Assembly (NCBI GenBank): GCA_902524045.1
Contig: CABZBT010000004.1
Span: forward strand, 1 to 50,394
Reading direction: 5' to 3'
DNA length: 50,394 bases
Source: an uncultured Pelagibacteraceae bacterium
GTDB taxonomy: Bacteria; Pseudomonadota; Alphaproteobacteria; Pelagibacterales; Pelagibacteraceae
Both the position numbers and the translations under genes were made by a program. The notes beneath the pieces were generated by a model, which saw only the letters and a list, made by a program, of their open reading frames with translations, was not told the origin of the DNA and searched no databases. Of this stretch, positions 1 through 11,068 are shown one piece after another. Numbering within the stretch: position 1 is the first letter of the stretch; the number at the start of each line of letters is the position of its first letter.

Positions 1-669
1 TTTACACTTTATCCAGATATTTTCCCTGGGCCTTTAGGAAAAGGTCTTTACGGAAAAGCAATGTCTAAAAAATTGTGGAGTTTGAATGTGATAAATATTA
101 GAGATGCAGCTACTGACAAACACAAAACAGTTGATGATACTCCTTACGGTGGTGGAACAGGTATGTTATTAAAACCTGATGTTTTAGCAAATTCTATCGA
201 TCAAAACATAAATGAAGGAGATAGGATTTTGTATCTTTCACCGAAAGGCAAAGTATTTAATCAAAAACTCGCGCAAGATCTATCATTAGAAAAATCCTTC
301 TCATTAATTTGTGGCCATTTTGAAGGTGTTGATGAGAGAGTATTATCCACAAGAAATATTGAAGAGATTAGTATAGGAGACTATGTATTGTCAGGCGGAG
401 AAACTGCTGCACTAGTAGTGCTTGATAGTGTATTGAGACTTTTACCTGGAGTCTTAGGGAATGACAAATCAGCTTCAGAAGAAACTTTTGAAAATGGCCT
501 TTTGGAGTATCCACAATATACCAAACCACAGATTTGGGAGGAAAAATCAGTACCAGATGTGCTATTATCTGGTGATCACGCTAAAATTAAAGACTGGCGT
601 TTATCTCAATCTGAGGCTATAACACGCGTCCGCAGACCAGATTTGTGGCATAAATATAAAAAGGATTAG
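1..669 (+). CDS. trmD: tRNA (guanine-N1)-methyltransferase TrmD, 5' truncated by window edge
   Basis: Frame is open upstream of the ORF-track ATG ([21 protein letters not shown]...); TrmD motifs [41 protein letters not shown]. Confidence 0.95.
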   Translation, partial: FTLYPDIFPGPLGKGLYGKAMSKKLWSLNVINIRDAATDKHKTVDDTPYGGGTGMLLKPDVLANSIDQNINEGDRILYLSPKGKVFNQKLAQDLSLEKSFSLICGHFEGVDERVLSTRNIEEISIGDYVLSGGETAALVVLDSVLRLLPGVLGNDKSASEETFENGLLEYPQYTKPQIWEEKSVPDVLLSGDHAKIKDWRLSQSEAITRVRRPDLWHKYKKD

Positions 670-685
670 TTTGCTTAGTATCAAA

Positions 686-1249
686 ATGAAAACAATAGAG
701 GAAATAAACCAAAGTAACGTAAAAAAAATTCTTTCAGAAAAAAAAATTCCTGATTTTTTTCCTGGAGATGTTGTAAAAGTTGGTGTCAGAATTACAGAGG
801 GAAAAAAAGAAAGAGTCCAATATTTTGAGGGCGTCTGTATTGCAAAAAAAAGTAGGAATATAAATTCATCTTTTATTGTCAGAAAAATATCTTTTGGGGA
901 AGGTGTTGAAAGAACTTTCCCGTTGTATGGAACAGTAATAGATTCAATTAAAGTAATTCGTTCAGGAAAAGTAAGAAGAGCAAAACTTTATTATTTGAGA
1001 GATAGAACTGGTAAATCTGCTAGAATAGCTGAAAAAATTAGAAAAAAAATTGGTATAGATATTGATGTTAAGCCTGAGAGTGTAACAGTAGAAAATGTAG
1101 CACCAACCGCTAGAGAGAATGAGCCAAAGGCACCAAAAGAAGCAAAAACAGCAATTGATGCTAAAAAAGAGGAAAATTCAAAAAAAGAGACCTCTGATGC
1201 TGAAATTAAAACTGAAAAAAAACTTGAAAATTTACAGGAAAAAAAATAA
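686..1249 (+). CDS. rplS: 50S ribosomal protein L19 with a long charged C-terminal tail
   Basis: L19 core ([32 protein letters not shown]...[41 protein letters not shown]); ATG at 686 preferred over the TTG at 671. Confidence 0.95.
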   Translation: MKTIEEINQSNVKKILSEKKIPDFFPGDVVKVGVRITEGKKERVQYFEGVCIAKKSRNINSSFIVRKISFGEGVERTFPLYGTVIDSIKVIRSGKVRRAKLYYLRDRTGKSARIAEKIRKKIGIDIDVKPESVTVENVAPTARENEPKAPKEAKTAIDAKKEENSKKETSDAEIKTEKKLENLQEKK

Positions 1250-1260
1250 TTTTTTTTTCA

Positions 1261-2664
1261 ATGCCCTACACACTTTACGATAAAATTTGGAAAGACCATT
1301 TAGTTCATCAGCAAGAAGATGGAACAGCACTATTGTTTGTTGATAGACATTTAGTTCATGAAGTAACTAGTCCACAAGCTTTCGAAGGATTGAGAAATTC
1401 TAAACGTAAAGTGAGACATCCAAAATTAACATTAGCGGTTGCGGATCACAATGTTCCAACAACTGATAGATCAAAAGGCATTTCAGACCACGAATCTAAA
1501 ATCCAAGTCGAAACTCTAGAGGCTAATTGTAAAGAATTTGGAATTAAACTTTTTGGAATGAGTGATAAGAGACAAGGAATTGTCCATGTGACTGGTCCCG
1601 AACAAGGCTTTACTCAACCTGGTACAGTTATCGTTTGTGGTGATAGTCACACAGCAACACACGGTGCGTTTGGTGCACTAGCATTTGGTATCGGAACCTC
1701 AGAAGTAGAGCATGTTTTAGCAACTCAAACATTAGTTCAAAAAAAAGCTAAAAATTTTAGAATAAACGTCAACGGCACACTTCCATTGGGTGTTACATCC
1801 AAAGATGTAATACTTCAAATAATAGGAAAAATAGGTACTGCAGGTGGAACAGGTTGTGTAATAGAATATGCAGGTGATCTAATTAGATCACTAAGTGTTG
1901 AGAACAGAATGACAATTTGCAATATGACGATTGAAGGAGGTGCTAGAGCAGGATTGATAGCTCCTGATGAAAAAATATTTAAATATTTAGAAGGTAGACC
2001 AATGTCTCCTAAAGGAAAAGATTGGGATAAAGCTCTAGAAAATTGGAAAAATCTAAATACTGATGAAGGTGCCCAGTTTGACAAGGAAATAAACTTAACA
2101 GCAAATGAAATCTCACCGATGATAACTTGGGGAACTTCACCTCAAGACGTAATTACAATTGATGAAAAAGTACCCAACCCAAAAAATGAAAAGGATGAGG
2201 ATAAAAAAAATTCTTTAGAGAGATCTTTAAGTTATATGGGTTTAAGACCAGATATGGCAGCTAAAGATATTAAAATTGATAAAGTTTTTATTGGAAGCTG
2301 TACGAATGGCAGAATAGAGGATTTAAGAGAGGCTGCAAAAATTCTTAAAGATAAAAAAATAGCCTCTCATGTTCATGCAATGGTTGTACCTGGGTCCGGT
2401 TTAGTAAAAGAACAAGCAGAGCAGGAAGGATTGGATAAAATTTTTGTAAATTCAGGGTTTGAATGGAGAGAACCAGGCTGTTCAATGTGTTTAGCAATGA
2501 ATGCGGATAAATTAAAACCAGAAGAGAGATGTGCTTCAACATCAAATAGAAATTTTGAAGGAAGACAAGGAAGAGGTGGAAGAACTCACCTAGTTAGCCC
2601 TGGCATGGCTGCAGCAGCAGCAATCTCAGGAAATCTTGATGATGTAAGAAAATATCAAAATTAA
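1261..2664 (+). CDS. leuC: 3-isopropylmalate dehydratase large subunit
   Basis: Aconitase-family motifs [49 protein letters not shown]. Confidence 0.97.
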   Translation: MPYTLYDKIWKDHLVHQQEDGTALLFVDRHLVHEVTSPQAFEGLRNSKRKVRHPKLTLAVADHNVPTTDRSKGISDHESKIQVETLEANCKEFGIKLFGMSDKRQGIVHVTGPEQGFTQPGTVIVCGDSHTATHGAFGALAFGIGTSEVEHVLATQTLVQKKAKNFRINVNGTLPLGVTSKDVILQIIGKIGTAGGTGCVIEYAGDLIRSLSVENRMTICNMTIEGGARAGLIAPDEKIFKYLEGRPMSPKGKDWDKALENWKNLNTDEGAQFDKEINLTANEISPMITWGTSPQDVITIDEKVPNPKNEKDEDKKNSLERSLSYMGLRPDMAAKDIKIDKVFIGSCTNGRIEDLREAAKILKDKKIASHVHAMVVPGSGLVKEQAEQEGLDKIFVNSGFEWREPGCSMCLAMNADKLKPEERCASTSNRNFEGRQGRGGRTHLVSPGMAAAAAISGNLDDVRKYQN

Positions 2665-2665
2665 T

Positions 2666-3271
2666 ATGCAAAAATTTAATACTTTGAAGAGTATACCAGC
2701 ATATCTACCAATAGTGAATATTGATACGGATATGATTATTCCAAAACAGTTTTTAAAGACAATTAAAAGGACTGGACTAGGTAAAAATTTATTTTTTGAG
2801 ATGAGGTATGATGACAAAGGTAAAGAAATAAATGATTTTGTTTTAAATCAAAAACCATACACTAATTCAAAGATTTTAATTGCTGGCAAAAATTTTGGAT
2901 GTGGCTCATCAAGAGAGCATGCACCTTGGGCATTATTAGATTTTGGTATTACTAGTGTAATAAGCTCAAGCTTTGCAGACATTTTTTATAATAATTGTTT
3001 TAAAAATGGAATTTTACCAATTATTCTTAATGATGAAAAAATTAAAGAATTATCAGAGTATGCAAAAAGAAAAGAAGAAATTTTTATAGATCTAAAGGAA
3101 GAAAAAATTATTTTTGGGAATAATGAAACAAAATTTAAAATAGACCCATTCAAAAAAAAATGTCTATTAGAAGGTTTGGATGATATAGCATTGTCTCTAG
3201 AAAAAACTGATAAGATAGAAAGTTTTGAAAAAAGTTTAAAAATTAAAAAGCCATGGGTGTTTCATGATTAA
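2666..3271 (+). CDS. leuD: 3-isopropylmalate dehydratase small subunit
   Basis: [31 protein letters not shown]; adjacent to leuC. Confidence 0.96.
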   Translation: MQKFNTLKSIPAYLPIVNIDTDMIIPKQFLKTIKRTGLGKNLFFEMRYDDKGKEINDFVLNQKPYTNSKILIAGKNFGCGSSREHAPWALLDFGITSVISSSFADIFYNNCFKNGILPIILNDEKIKELSEYAKRKEEIFIDLKEEKIIFGNNETKFKIDPFKKKCLLEGLDDIALSLEKTDKIESFEKSLKIKKPWVFHD

Positions 3272-4370
3272 ATTAAAAAAAAAAAAAATCTTATTACTAC
3301 CAGGGGATGGAATTGGCCCAGAAGTCACTGATGAGGTAAAAAAGATAATTAATTGGTTTAATGACAAAAAATCATTAGGTTTTGAGACAGATGAGGAACT
3401 AGTTGGGGGTTGTTCATATGATAAGCATGGAACACCTATTACTGATGAAGTCTTTTATAAAGCTTTAGAGAGTGGAGTTATAATGCTAGGTGCTGTTGGT
3501 GGACCAAAGTGGGAAAGTGTAGAATTTGATAAAAAACCAGAAAGAGCATTATTAAAACTAAGAAAAGAATTAAAACTTTTTGCTAACTTAAGACCAGCAA
3601 TATGCTTTAAACAATTAGTTGATGCCTCAACTTTAAAACCAGAGATAATTTCAGGCTTGGATATAATGATCGTTAGAGAATTAACAGGAGGAGTTTACTT
3701 TGGCGAACCAAGGGGAATTAAACCAATAGAAAATGGTGAGAGAAAAGGTGTAAATACACATACCTATACAAGTAGTGAAATTGTTAGAGTTGCTAGGATT
3801 GCTTTTGATCTGGCAAGAAAAAGATCAAACAAAGTAATATCCTGTGAAAAGTCAAATGTAATGGAGGCAGGACAACTTTGGAAGGAAGAAGTTCAAGCGC
3901 TACATGATAAAGATTATAAAGATGTAAATTTAGACCACATGCTCGCAGATAATTGTGCTATGCAATTAGTCAGAAATCCAAAACAATTTGATGTGATTTT
4001 AACTGATAACCTTTTTGGTGATATGTTGTCAGACGAGGCATCAATGTTAACAGGCTCTCTTGGGCTTCTTCCATCAGCATCCTTAGGAGCAAAAAATAAA
4101 GATGGAGACATGAGAGCAATGTATGAACCAATACATGGTTCAGCACCCGATATAGCAGGCAAAGGAATTGCAAACCCAATAGCAAGTGTATTGAGCTTTG
4201 CTATGGCTCTAAGGTATTCTTTAGACTTGGATAAAGAGGCTGAAGTCTTGGAAAAAGCTGTGCAAGATGTGTTAAATGACGGATTAAGAACAAAAGATAT
4301 TCTTTCAGAAGGAATGAAAGAAGTTTCAACTTCTCAGATGGGAGATGCGATAATTTCAAAATTGCAATAA
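3264..4370 (+). CDS. leuB: 3-isopropylmalate dehydrogenase
   Basis: [55 protein letters not shown]; overlaps leuD by 8 nt. Confidence 0.97.
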   Translation: MIKLKKKKILLLPGDGIGPEVTDEVKKIINWFNDKKSLGFETDEELVGGCSYDKHGTPITDEVFYKALESGVIMLGAVGGPKWESVEFDKKPERALLKLRKELKLFANLRPAICFKQLVDASTLKPEIISGLDIMIVRELTGGVYFGEPRGIKPIENGERKGVNTHTYTSSEIVRVARIAFDLARKRSNKVISCEKSNVMEAGQLWKEEVQALHDKDYKDVNLDHMLADNCAMQLVRNPKQFDVILTDNLFGDMLSDEASMLTGSLGLLPSASLGAKNKDGDMRAMYEPIHGSAPDIAGKGIANPIASVLSFAMALRYSLDLDKEAEVLEKAVQDVLNDGLRTKDILSEGMKEVSTSQMGDAIISKLQ

Positions 4371-4390
4371 TTTATTAATTATTTTAAACT
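4362..4390 (+). promoter_or_regulatory. Candidate promoter for dmdC
   Basis: TTGCAA - 17 nt - TAAACT between leuB and dmdC, 6 nt before dmdC ATG; weak match in AT-rich DNA. Confidence 0.3.
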
Positions 4391-4396
4391 GACTTT

Positions 4397-6163
4397 ATGC
4401 CAAGTTATATTGCACCAGTAGAAGATATGATGTTTCTATTTGAGAAACTAAGAGATAACAAATATTACAACGAATTAGAAAAGTATAAAGATGTCAGTCC
4501 AGATTTAGTTAAAGATATTTTAGAAGAAGCAGCAAAAATAAATCAAAATTTAATTCTACCACTTGCTAAAGCTGGGGATGAAAATCCTGCTAAACTAGAG
4601 AACGGAGTTGTAAGAACACCACCTGGGTATAAAGAAGTTTATCAAAAGTATATTGAGGATGGTTGGACCTCACTATCTTGTGATCCAAAATATGGTGGAC
4701 AAGGAATGCCTAAAACAGTAAGTGCTTTTTTTGATGAAATGATATCATCAGCTAGTTTAGCATTTAAACTTTATAGTGAATTAACATTGGGTGCTTATAA
4801 TTGTATTCATCATCATGCAAATGATGAAATTAAAAATAAATTTCTTCCCAAGATGGTCGAGGGAAAATGGAGTGGTACCATGTGTTTAACTGAACCAGTT
4901 TGTGGAACAGATTTAGGTTTACTTAAGACAAAAGCTTTAGAACAACCAGACGGCACATATAAAATTACAGGCCAAAAAATATTTATTACTTCTGGTGATC
5001 ATGATTTAACTGAAAATATTATTCATTTAGTAATAGCAAGGGCATCAGATTCACCAAAGGGAACAAAAGGAATAAGTTTATTTTTAGTTCCAAAATTTGT
5101 CGTAAAAGAGGATGGAACAATTGGCGCGAGAAATGGAATATCCACAGGTTCAATAGAAACAAAAATGGGCATCAAAGGTTCAGCTACATGTGTTTTAAAT
5201 TTTGATGAGGCAACTGGTTTTATGATTGGTCCAAAAAATAAAGGATTAAGTCAAATGTTTACGATGATGAATTTAGAAAGAATAGTTGTTGGAATTCAAG
5301 GCTTGGGAATATCAGAAATTGCTTATCAGAATTCATTAAGTTATGCGAAAGATAGGAAACAAGGAAAAAGTAATAACAATAAATCAGAGAATGGAAGCGC
5401 TGACTCAATTATTGAACATCCAGATATAAGAAAAACTTTATTGAATATGAAATCAATTATTGAAGGAGAAAGAGCATTATGTTTTTGGTTATCACAACAA
5501 ACTGAAGTTAGCCTAAATCATAATGATCAAAAAATAAGGCAAGATGCTTCTGATATGGTTTCATTAATGACACCGGTTGTAAAATCTTTATTTTCAGATC
5601 TGGGAATGGAAATTACAAGTGATGCTATGCAAGTATTTGGTGGATATGGTTATACAAAAGATCAAGGTATTGAGCAATTGTATCGAGATAATAGGATTAC
5701 TCCAATTTATGAGGGAACAAATTCAGTCCAAGCAGCTGATTTAGTTTTCAGAAAATTATCAAATAAAAATGGCAATATAATCAGTAAGTTTTTAAATATA
5801 ATTAAATCTGAGGCTAATTCAAAAAATGAAAAATTAACGCCGTTTGTTGAACAATTTAATTACTATATAGACATTCTCTCAAAATTCAGTGAATGGTCAA
5901 TTGAGAAAGCTAAGACTAATAAGGATGACGTAAGTGCGGCGGCCAATGATTATTTAAAAACTCTGGGCTATGTATCATTAGCATTTGCATGGACTAAAGT
6001 ACTTAATATAAGTTTTAAAGATTACAATGAAAATAAAAAATTTTATGATAACAAGATAAACACTGCAAAATTTTATTTTGATAAAGTTCTACCTAGAGCT
6101 GAACAGCACTATAAATCTGCTATCTCAGGAAGCTCAAATATCATGAACTTTAAATTTAACTAA
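4397..6163 (+). CDS. dmdC: Acyl-CoA dehydrogenase, probable 3-methylmercaptopropionyl-CoA dehydrogenase (DmdC)
   Basis: 588-aa ACAD with MCLTEPVCGTDLG, QVFGGYGYTKDQGIEQLYRDNRITPIYEGTNSVQ; clustered with dmdB and dmdA. Confidence 0.85.
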   Translation: MPSYIAPVEDMMFLFEKLRDNKYYNELEKYKDVSPDLVKDILEEAAKINQNLILPLAKAGDENPAKLENGVVRTPPGYKEVYQKYIEDGWTSLSCDPKYGGQGMPKTVSAFFDEMISSASLAFKLYSELTLGAYNCIHHHANDEIKNKFLPKMVEGKWSGTMCLTEPVCGTDLGLLKTKALEQPDGTYKITGQKIFITSGDHDLTENIIHLVIARASDSPKGTKGISLFLVPKFVVKEDGTIGARNGISTGSIETKMGIKGSATCVLNFDEATGFMIGPKNKGLSQMFTMMNLERIVVGIQGLGISEIAYQNSLSYAKDRKQGKSNNNKSENGSADSIIEHPDIRKTLLNMKSIIEGERALCFWLSQQTEVSLNHNDQKIRQDASDMVSLMTPVVKSLFSDLGMEITSDAMQVFGGYGYTKDQGIEQLYRDNRITPIYEGTNSVQAADLVFRKLSNKNGNIISKFLNIIKSEANSKNEKLTPFVEQFNYYIDILSKFSEWSIEKAKTNKDDVSAAANDYLKTLGYVSLAFAWTKVLNISFKDYNENKKFYDNKINTAKFYFDKVLPRAEQHYKSAISGSSNIMNFKFN

Positions 6164-6164
6164 A

Positions 6165-7781
6165 ATGAGTTCTTACAATACCGATTTAGATAAAAACGCT
6201 GCTAATTATGTTCCTCTTACACCTCTAACTTTTATCAAGAGAGTTAAAGATATTTATCCAGACTATGAAGCTATAATTTATGAGGATAGAAAATATTCAT
6301 GGTCAGAAGTTTACAAACGAACAGTTAAGTTTGCGAGTGCCTTAAGCAAGATTGGTATCGGAAAAGGAGATACAGTATCATTTTTGGCATTTAACACCCC
6401 AGAAATCTTTGAGGGTCATTATTCTGTACCAATGACTGGTGCAGTGCTGAATACAATCAACATAAGATTGGATGCCAAAACAATAGCTTATATTTTAGAT
6501 CATAGCGAAGCTAAAGTTTTAGTAGTAGATCGGCAGCTACATATTGAGGTTAAAAAAGCTCTTGGCATATTAAAAAGAAAAATCACAATTATTGATATTA
6601 ATGATGAACATGCAGATCAATCAAAATGTGAAAAAATAGGCGAATTGGAGTATGAAAGTTTTTTAAATACAGGTGACGAAAACTATGATTGGAAAATGCC
6701 AGAGGATGAATGGCAAGCAATCTCTCTCAGTTATACTTCAGGTACAACTGGCAATCCAAAAGGTGTTGTCTACCATCACAGAGGCTCATATTTAATGTCA
6801 ACTGGAAGTGCAGTAGCTTGGAACATGCCTAACAGACTTAATTTCTTAACTATTGTCCCAATGTTTCACTGTAATGGATGGGGTTATCCTTGGACTGTTC
6901 CTATGTTGAACGGAAGAACTATTTGTTTAAGAAATATTGACGTAAAGAAAATCTTTGATTTGATCGATGAGCATAACATAACTCATTTTGGTGGAGCACC
7001 AATAGTTTTAAACATGATTGCGGGAGCACCAGAATCTGATAAAAAAAAGTTAAAACATAAAGTTTATGTGCTTACTGCAGGAGCACCACCACCAAGTGTA
7101 ATCTTTAAAAAAATGAATGAACTTGGATTCGAGGTTATGCATGTTTATGGTTTAACGGAAACTTATGGGCATGTAACTCAATGTGCATGGAATGATGCTT
7201 GGAATAATTTTGACGAAGAAAAACAAAACGAGATTAAAGCCAGACAAGGAGTTAGGTATCCAAATACTGAGGGAATAACTGTTATGAGTCCTGAAACAAT
7301 GAAGGAAGTACCCAAAGATGGAAAGACAATTGGAGAAATTATGATTAAAGGAAATGTAGTTATGAAAGGTTATTTCAAAGACAAAGATGCAACTAATAAA
7401 GCCATGCATGGTGGTTGGTTTCATTCTGGTGATTTAGCTGTAATGCACCCTGATGGGTACGTTAAGATTCAGGATAGATCGAAAGATATAATAATTTCTG
7501 GTGGTGAAAATATATCTTCTATTGAAATAGAGAACACTTTGGCAAAACACCCATCTGTATCTATTGCAGCTGTAGTTGCAAAACCAGATGAAAAATGGGG
7601 AGAAGTACCATGTGCATTTATTGAAATGACAAAAGATAAGCCCGTAACCGAAAAAGAATTGATAAGTTTTTGTAAGGAAACTCTTGCTGGATTTAAGGTA
7701 CCAAAACAAGTTGTTTTTTGTGATTTACCAAAAACATCAACAGGAAAAATTCAGAAGTTCGAATTAAGAAAAAAATTTTAG
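6165..7781 (+). CDS. dmdB: Acyl-CoA ligase, probable methylmercaptopropionate-CoA ligase (DmdB)
   Basis: AMP-binding motif SLSYTSGTTGNPKGVVYHHRG, SGGENISSIEIE, C-terminal KTSTGKIQK; clustered with dmdC and dmdA. Confidence 0.85.
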   Translation: MSSYNTDLDKNAANYVPLTPLTFIKRVKDIYPDYEAIIYEDRKYSWSEVYKRTVKFASALSKIGIGKGDTVSFLAFNTPEIFEGHYSVPMTGAVLNTINIRLDAKTIAYILDHSEAKVLVVDRQLHIEVKKALGILKRKITIIDINDEHADQSKCEKIGELEYESFLNTGDENYDWKMPEDEWQAISLSYTSGTTGNPKGVVYHHRGSYLMSTGSAVAWNMPNRLNFLTIVPMFHCNGWGYPWTVPMLNGRTICLRNIDVKKIFDLIDEHNITHFGGAPIVLNMIAGAPESDKKKLKHKVYVLTAGAPPPSVIFKKMNELGFEVMHVYGLTETYGHVTQCAWNDAWNNFDEEKQNEIKARQGVRYPNTEGITVMSPETMKEVPKDGKTIGEIMIKGNVVMKGYFKDKDATNKAMHGGWFHSGDLAVMHPDGYVKIQDRSKDIIISGGENISSIEIENTLAKHPSVSIAAVVAKPDEKWGEVPCAFIEMTKDKPVTEKELISFCKETLAGFKVPKQVVFCDLPKTSTGKIQKFELRKKF

Positions 7782-7789
7782 GTAAATAG

Positions 7790-8566
7790 TTGATATTTCA
7801 AATAAATAATAAGAAAATTCATGCATCTGACTCAGGTCAAGGTATAGATCATCAAAAAGAAACAATTATTTTTCTTCATGGAAGCGGTCTTTCACACATT
7901 GTATGGTCACTAACAGAACAATTTTTTTCAAATAAAAACTTTAATGTGCTATCTATAGATTTACCTGGACATGGAAACTCAGAAGGACCTTGTCTTGAAA
8001 GTATAGAGAATATTGCTGATTGGTTAGATGGGGTATTTAATAAATTAAAATTAAAAAATTTAATTTTAGTTGGTCATTCACAAGGATGTCTTGAAATATT
8101 AGAGTATATTTATAGATATAAAGACAAAATAGTAAAAGCAGTCTTTGTTGGAGGATCAAATAAAATGCCTGTTCATCCTGATCTGATAAAGTTAGCTCAA
8201 AATGGTGATTCTGATGCCGTTAAGTTAATGATGAAGTGGGGCTATGAAGGTTCAAAAAAATTTATTGGGGGTAACCCAGTTGAAAAAATAATTCAATCCC
8301 CAAGGGATATCAGTGAGATTTTAGCGGTTGATTTGAATGCTTGTAATAACTACACCAACGGAAAAGAGGCATCAAAGATGCTTAATTGCCCAACTATGTT
8401 TATATTTGGCGAGCTAGATAAGATGGTTAATTTAGAACACGCAAAGAAATTTGCAGACTCAGTCAAGGACTCTAACACCCACGTAATTCATGGATCTGGA
8501 CATATGATTATGATTGAAAAAGCTTTTGAAATGAGAGAAAAGATCTTAGAATTTTTAAAAAAATGA
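7790..8566 (+). CDS. Alpha/beta-hydrolase fold protein, unknown substrate, inside dmd cluster (TTG start)
   Basis: Oxyanion HGSGLSH, nucleophile elbow VGHSQG, acid IFGELDKMV, His [11 protein letters not shown]; 3' end overlaps dmdA start. Confidence 0.85.
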   Translation: MIFQINNKKIHASDSGQGIDHQKETIIFLHGSGLSHIVWSLTEQFFSNKNFNVLSIDLPGHGNSEGPCLESIENIADWLDGVFNKLKLKNLILVGHSQGCLEILEYIYRYKDKIVKAVFVGGSNKMPVHPDLIKLAQNGDSDAVKLMMKWGYEGSKKFIGGNPVEKIIQSPRDISEILAVDLNACNNYTNGKEASKMLNCPTMFIFGELDKMVNLEHAKKFADSVKDSNTHVIHGSGHMIMIEKAFEMREKILEFLKK

Positions 8567-9672
8567 GAAACTTCCCAATTGTCAAATCAAGAAGATTAAG
8601 AAGTACGCCTTATACCGATAGAATTGAGGCTCATGGAGTGAGCAGTTACACAGTGTATAACCACATGTTATTACCAGCTTCTTTTAAGTCTTTAGAAGCT
8701 GATTATCACCATTTAAAAAAATTTGTTCAAGTATGGGATGTTGCAGCTGAAAGACAAGTTGAAATTTCTGGAAAAGACTCTGCCAAGTTAGTTCAATTAA
8801 TGACCTGTAGAGATTTGTCTAATTCAAAAGTAGGTAGATGTTATTACGCACCTTTGGTAGATCACAAAGGTCTTCTGGTAAATGACCCAATTATAAATAA
8901 ATTAGCAGATGATAGGTGGTGGTTATCTATTGCAGACTCAGATGTTATTTTTTTTGCAAAAGGACTTGCAGCAGGAAAAAAACTTGAAGTTGAAATTAGT
9001 GAACCAAACGTAAATATTCTTGCAGTGCAAGGACCTTTATCAGATGATTTAATGGCAAAATTATTTGGTGATAAAATTAGAAAATTAAAATTTTTTAATT
9101 TTCAATATTTTGAATTTAAAGATAGACAATATTTTGTTGCAAGATCTGGTTGGTCAAAACAAAGTGGTTTTGAAATTTATGTAGAAGATAATTTGGCTGG
9201 TCAGGATTTGTATGATTATTTATTTGAATTAGGAAAAGAATTTAATGTAAGAGCTGGATGCCCAAATTTAATCGAGAGAATAGAATCAGCACTTTTGTCG
9301 TATGGTAATGACTTTGATAACAGAGATAATCCATTTGAAGCAAATTTTGATAAGTTCATAAATTTGGAAAGCAATGTTGATTTTATAGGAAAAGAAAAAT
9401 TAAAAAAGATTCAACAAGAGGGAATTAAAAGAAAATTAATGGGAGTTAAAATTGACCATGATAAAATTGATATGTATTGTGAAAAGACATTACTGGATGA
9501 TGAAAATAAAATAGTGGGTTATGTGAGATCTGCAGCATATTCTCCAACTTTTAAAAAAGTTATAGGTCTTGCGATGATTAATAAACCCTACTGGAACGCT
9601 AATACCCAATTTAAGATTGATATTGGTGAAAAAATATTTGTTGGAAAAATTTGCGATTTACCTTTCATTTAG
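8563..9672 (+). CDS. dmdA: Dimethylsulfoniopropionate demethylase DmdA
   Basis: 369-aa GcvT-like protein; [86 protein letters not shown] match recalled Pelagibacter DmdA sequence. Confidence 0.93.
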   Translation: MRNFPIVKSRRLRSTPYTDRIEAHGVSSYTVYNHMLLPASFKSLEADYHHLKKFVQVWDVAAERQVEISGKDSAKLVQLMTCRDLSNSKVGRCYYAPLVDHKGLLVNDPIINKLADDRWWLSIADSDVIFFAKGLAAGKKLEVEISEPNVNILAVQGPLSDDLMAKLFGDKIRKLKFFNFQYFEFKDRQYFVARSGWSKQSGFEIYVEDNLAGQDLYDYLFELGKEFNVRAGCPNLIERIESALLSYGNDFDNRDNPFEANFDKFINLESNVDFIGKEKLKKIQQEGIKRKLMGVKIDHDKIDMYCEKTLLDDENKIVGYVRSAAYSPTFKKVIGLAMINKPYWNANTQFKIDIGEKIFVGKICDLPFI

Positions 9673-9686
9673 TATAAAAGTTACAC

Positions 9687-10694
9687 ATGAATATTGCAAT
9701 AGTAGGAGCAACAGGAAATGTTGGAAGAAAAACTCTAGAAGTTCTTGAAAAAAAAGAAATTTTTATTGATAATCTTTATTTAGTTGCATCATCCAAAAGC
9801 GCAGGAAAAAAAATTAAGTTTCAAGGAAAAGAAATTGAGGTCCAAGATTTAATAAATTTTGATTTTTCAAAAGTGAGGATCGCCTTTTTTGCAGCTGGAG
9901 GAAAAATTTCAGAAAAATTTGCAGAAAAAGCGGCAAAGCATTGTTTGGTAATTGATAACTCAAGTTTTTTTAGAATGGATCCAGACGTTCCTTTAGTGGT
10001 TCCCCAAGTTAACGCAGATGACTTAAATGATGTTAAAAAAAATATTATTGCAAATCCAAATTGTTCGACAGCACAACTAGTTATTGCCCTAAAACCTTTA
10101 CACGATCTATTTGTAATTAAAAGAATAGTTGTTTCTACATATCAATCAGTCTCAGGTGCTGGCAAAGCACCAATGGATGAATTATTTGAACAAACTCAAC
10201 TAGTCTTGAATGGTAAAAATGTTAAATCTCAAAATTTCACAAAGCAAATAGCTTTTAATGCAATTCCACATATCGATATTTTTTCAGATGGCGGTTATAC
10301 AAAAGAAGAGTTGAAATTGAGAAATGAAACTAAAAAAATTTTAGATAATAAAATTGATCTTACAGCAACATGTGTAAGATTACCAATCTCAGTTTCTCAC
10401 TCGGAGTCAGTAAATCTCCAATTCAAAAAATCTTTTTCTTTAAAAAAAGTAAAAGAGATATTAAATAATTTTCAAGGATGTAAAGTGGTTGATGAAAGAG
10501 TTGATGGTGGATACATGACTCCATTGGAAGCAGAAGGGAAAAATGAAACATTTATTTCAAGAATAAGAGAAGACAAAACTACTGAAAATGGATTAAACTT
10601 ATGGATTGTTTCTGATAATCTCTTAAGAGGTGCAGCTTTAAATGCAGTTGAAATAGCTGAAACATTAATTAAAAATAAATTTTATGGAAAATAG
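9687..10694 (+). CDS. asd: Aspartate-semialdehyde dehydrogenase
   Basis: IVGATGNVGRKTLEVL, active-site NPNCSTAQLV, YQSVSGAGKAPMDEL. Confidence 0.95.
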   Translation: MNIAIVGATGNVGRKTLEVLEKKEIFIDNLYLVASSKSAGKKIKFQGKEIEVQDLINFDFSKVRIAFFAAGGKISEKFAEKAAKHCLVIDNSSFFRMDPDVPLVVPQVNADDLNDVKKNIIANPNCSTAQLVIALKPLHDLFVIKRIVVSTYQSVSGAGKAPMDELFEQTQLVLNGKNVKSQNFTKQIAFNAIPHIDIFSDGGYTKEELKLRNETKKILDNKIDLTATCVRLPISVSHSESVNLQFKKSFSLKKVKEILNNFQGCKVVDERVDGGYMTPLEAEGKNETFISRIREDKTTENGLNLWIVSDNLLRGAALNAVEIAETLIKNKFYGK

Positions 10695-11067
10695 ACCTCC
10701 TATATCTCCACATATCCAAGTATATAGATGGCAAATCTCATCTTTAGTTTCTATCTCTCACAGAATAACAGGAATAATTAATATTATCGCAATTACTTTA
10801 ATTTGTTTATGGCTTTCTTTAATATTTCTCAGTGAAAGTAAATATGAAACTATTAATTTATTATTAAATTCATTAGCTGGAAAATTTATTATTTTAGGAA
10901 TTACATGGTCTTTTTCGTTTCAAATTTTAAGTGAAATTAGACACTTGATTATGGATCTTGGTTATGGATTTGAACTTAGGACCACCAAGATATCTGGTCT
11001 AATAGTAATTTTTGGATCAGTAATTTTAACTATAATTTTTTTTATAATAGGAAAGAGTTTTATTTAA
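10684..11067 (+). CDS. sdhC: Succinate dehydrogenase cytochrome b556 subunit
   Basis: RPPISPHIQVYRWQISSLVSISHRITGI and heme-ligand segment SEIRHLIMDLGYGFE; first of sdhCDAB; overlaps asd by 11 nt. Confidence 0.92.
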   Translation: MENRPPISPHIQVYRWQISSLVSISHRITGIINIIAITLICLWLSLIFLSESKYETINLLLNSLAGKFIILGITWSFSFQILSEIRHLIMDLGYGFELRTTKISGLIVIFGSVILTIIFFIIGKSFI

Positions 11068-11068
11068 T

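Noticed and set aside
7152-7709. Two antisense ORFs (90 and 91 aa) in dmdB
   Set aside because: Aromatic- and Cys-rich shadow translations of a conserved ligase; not credible genes.
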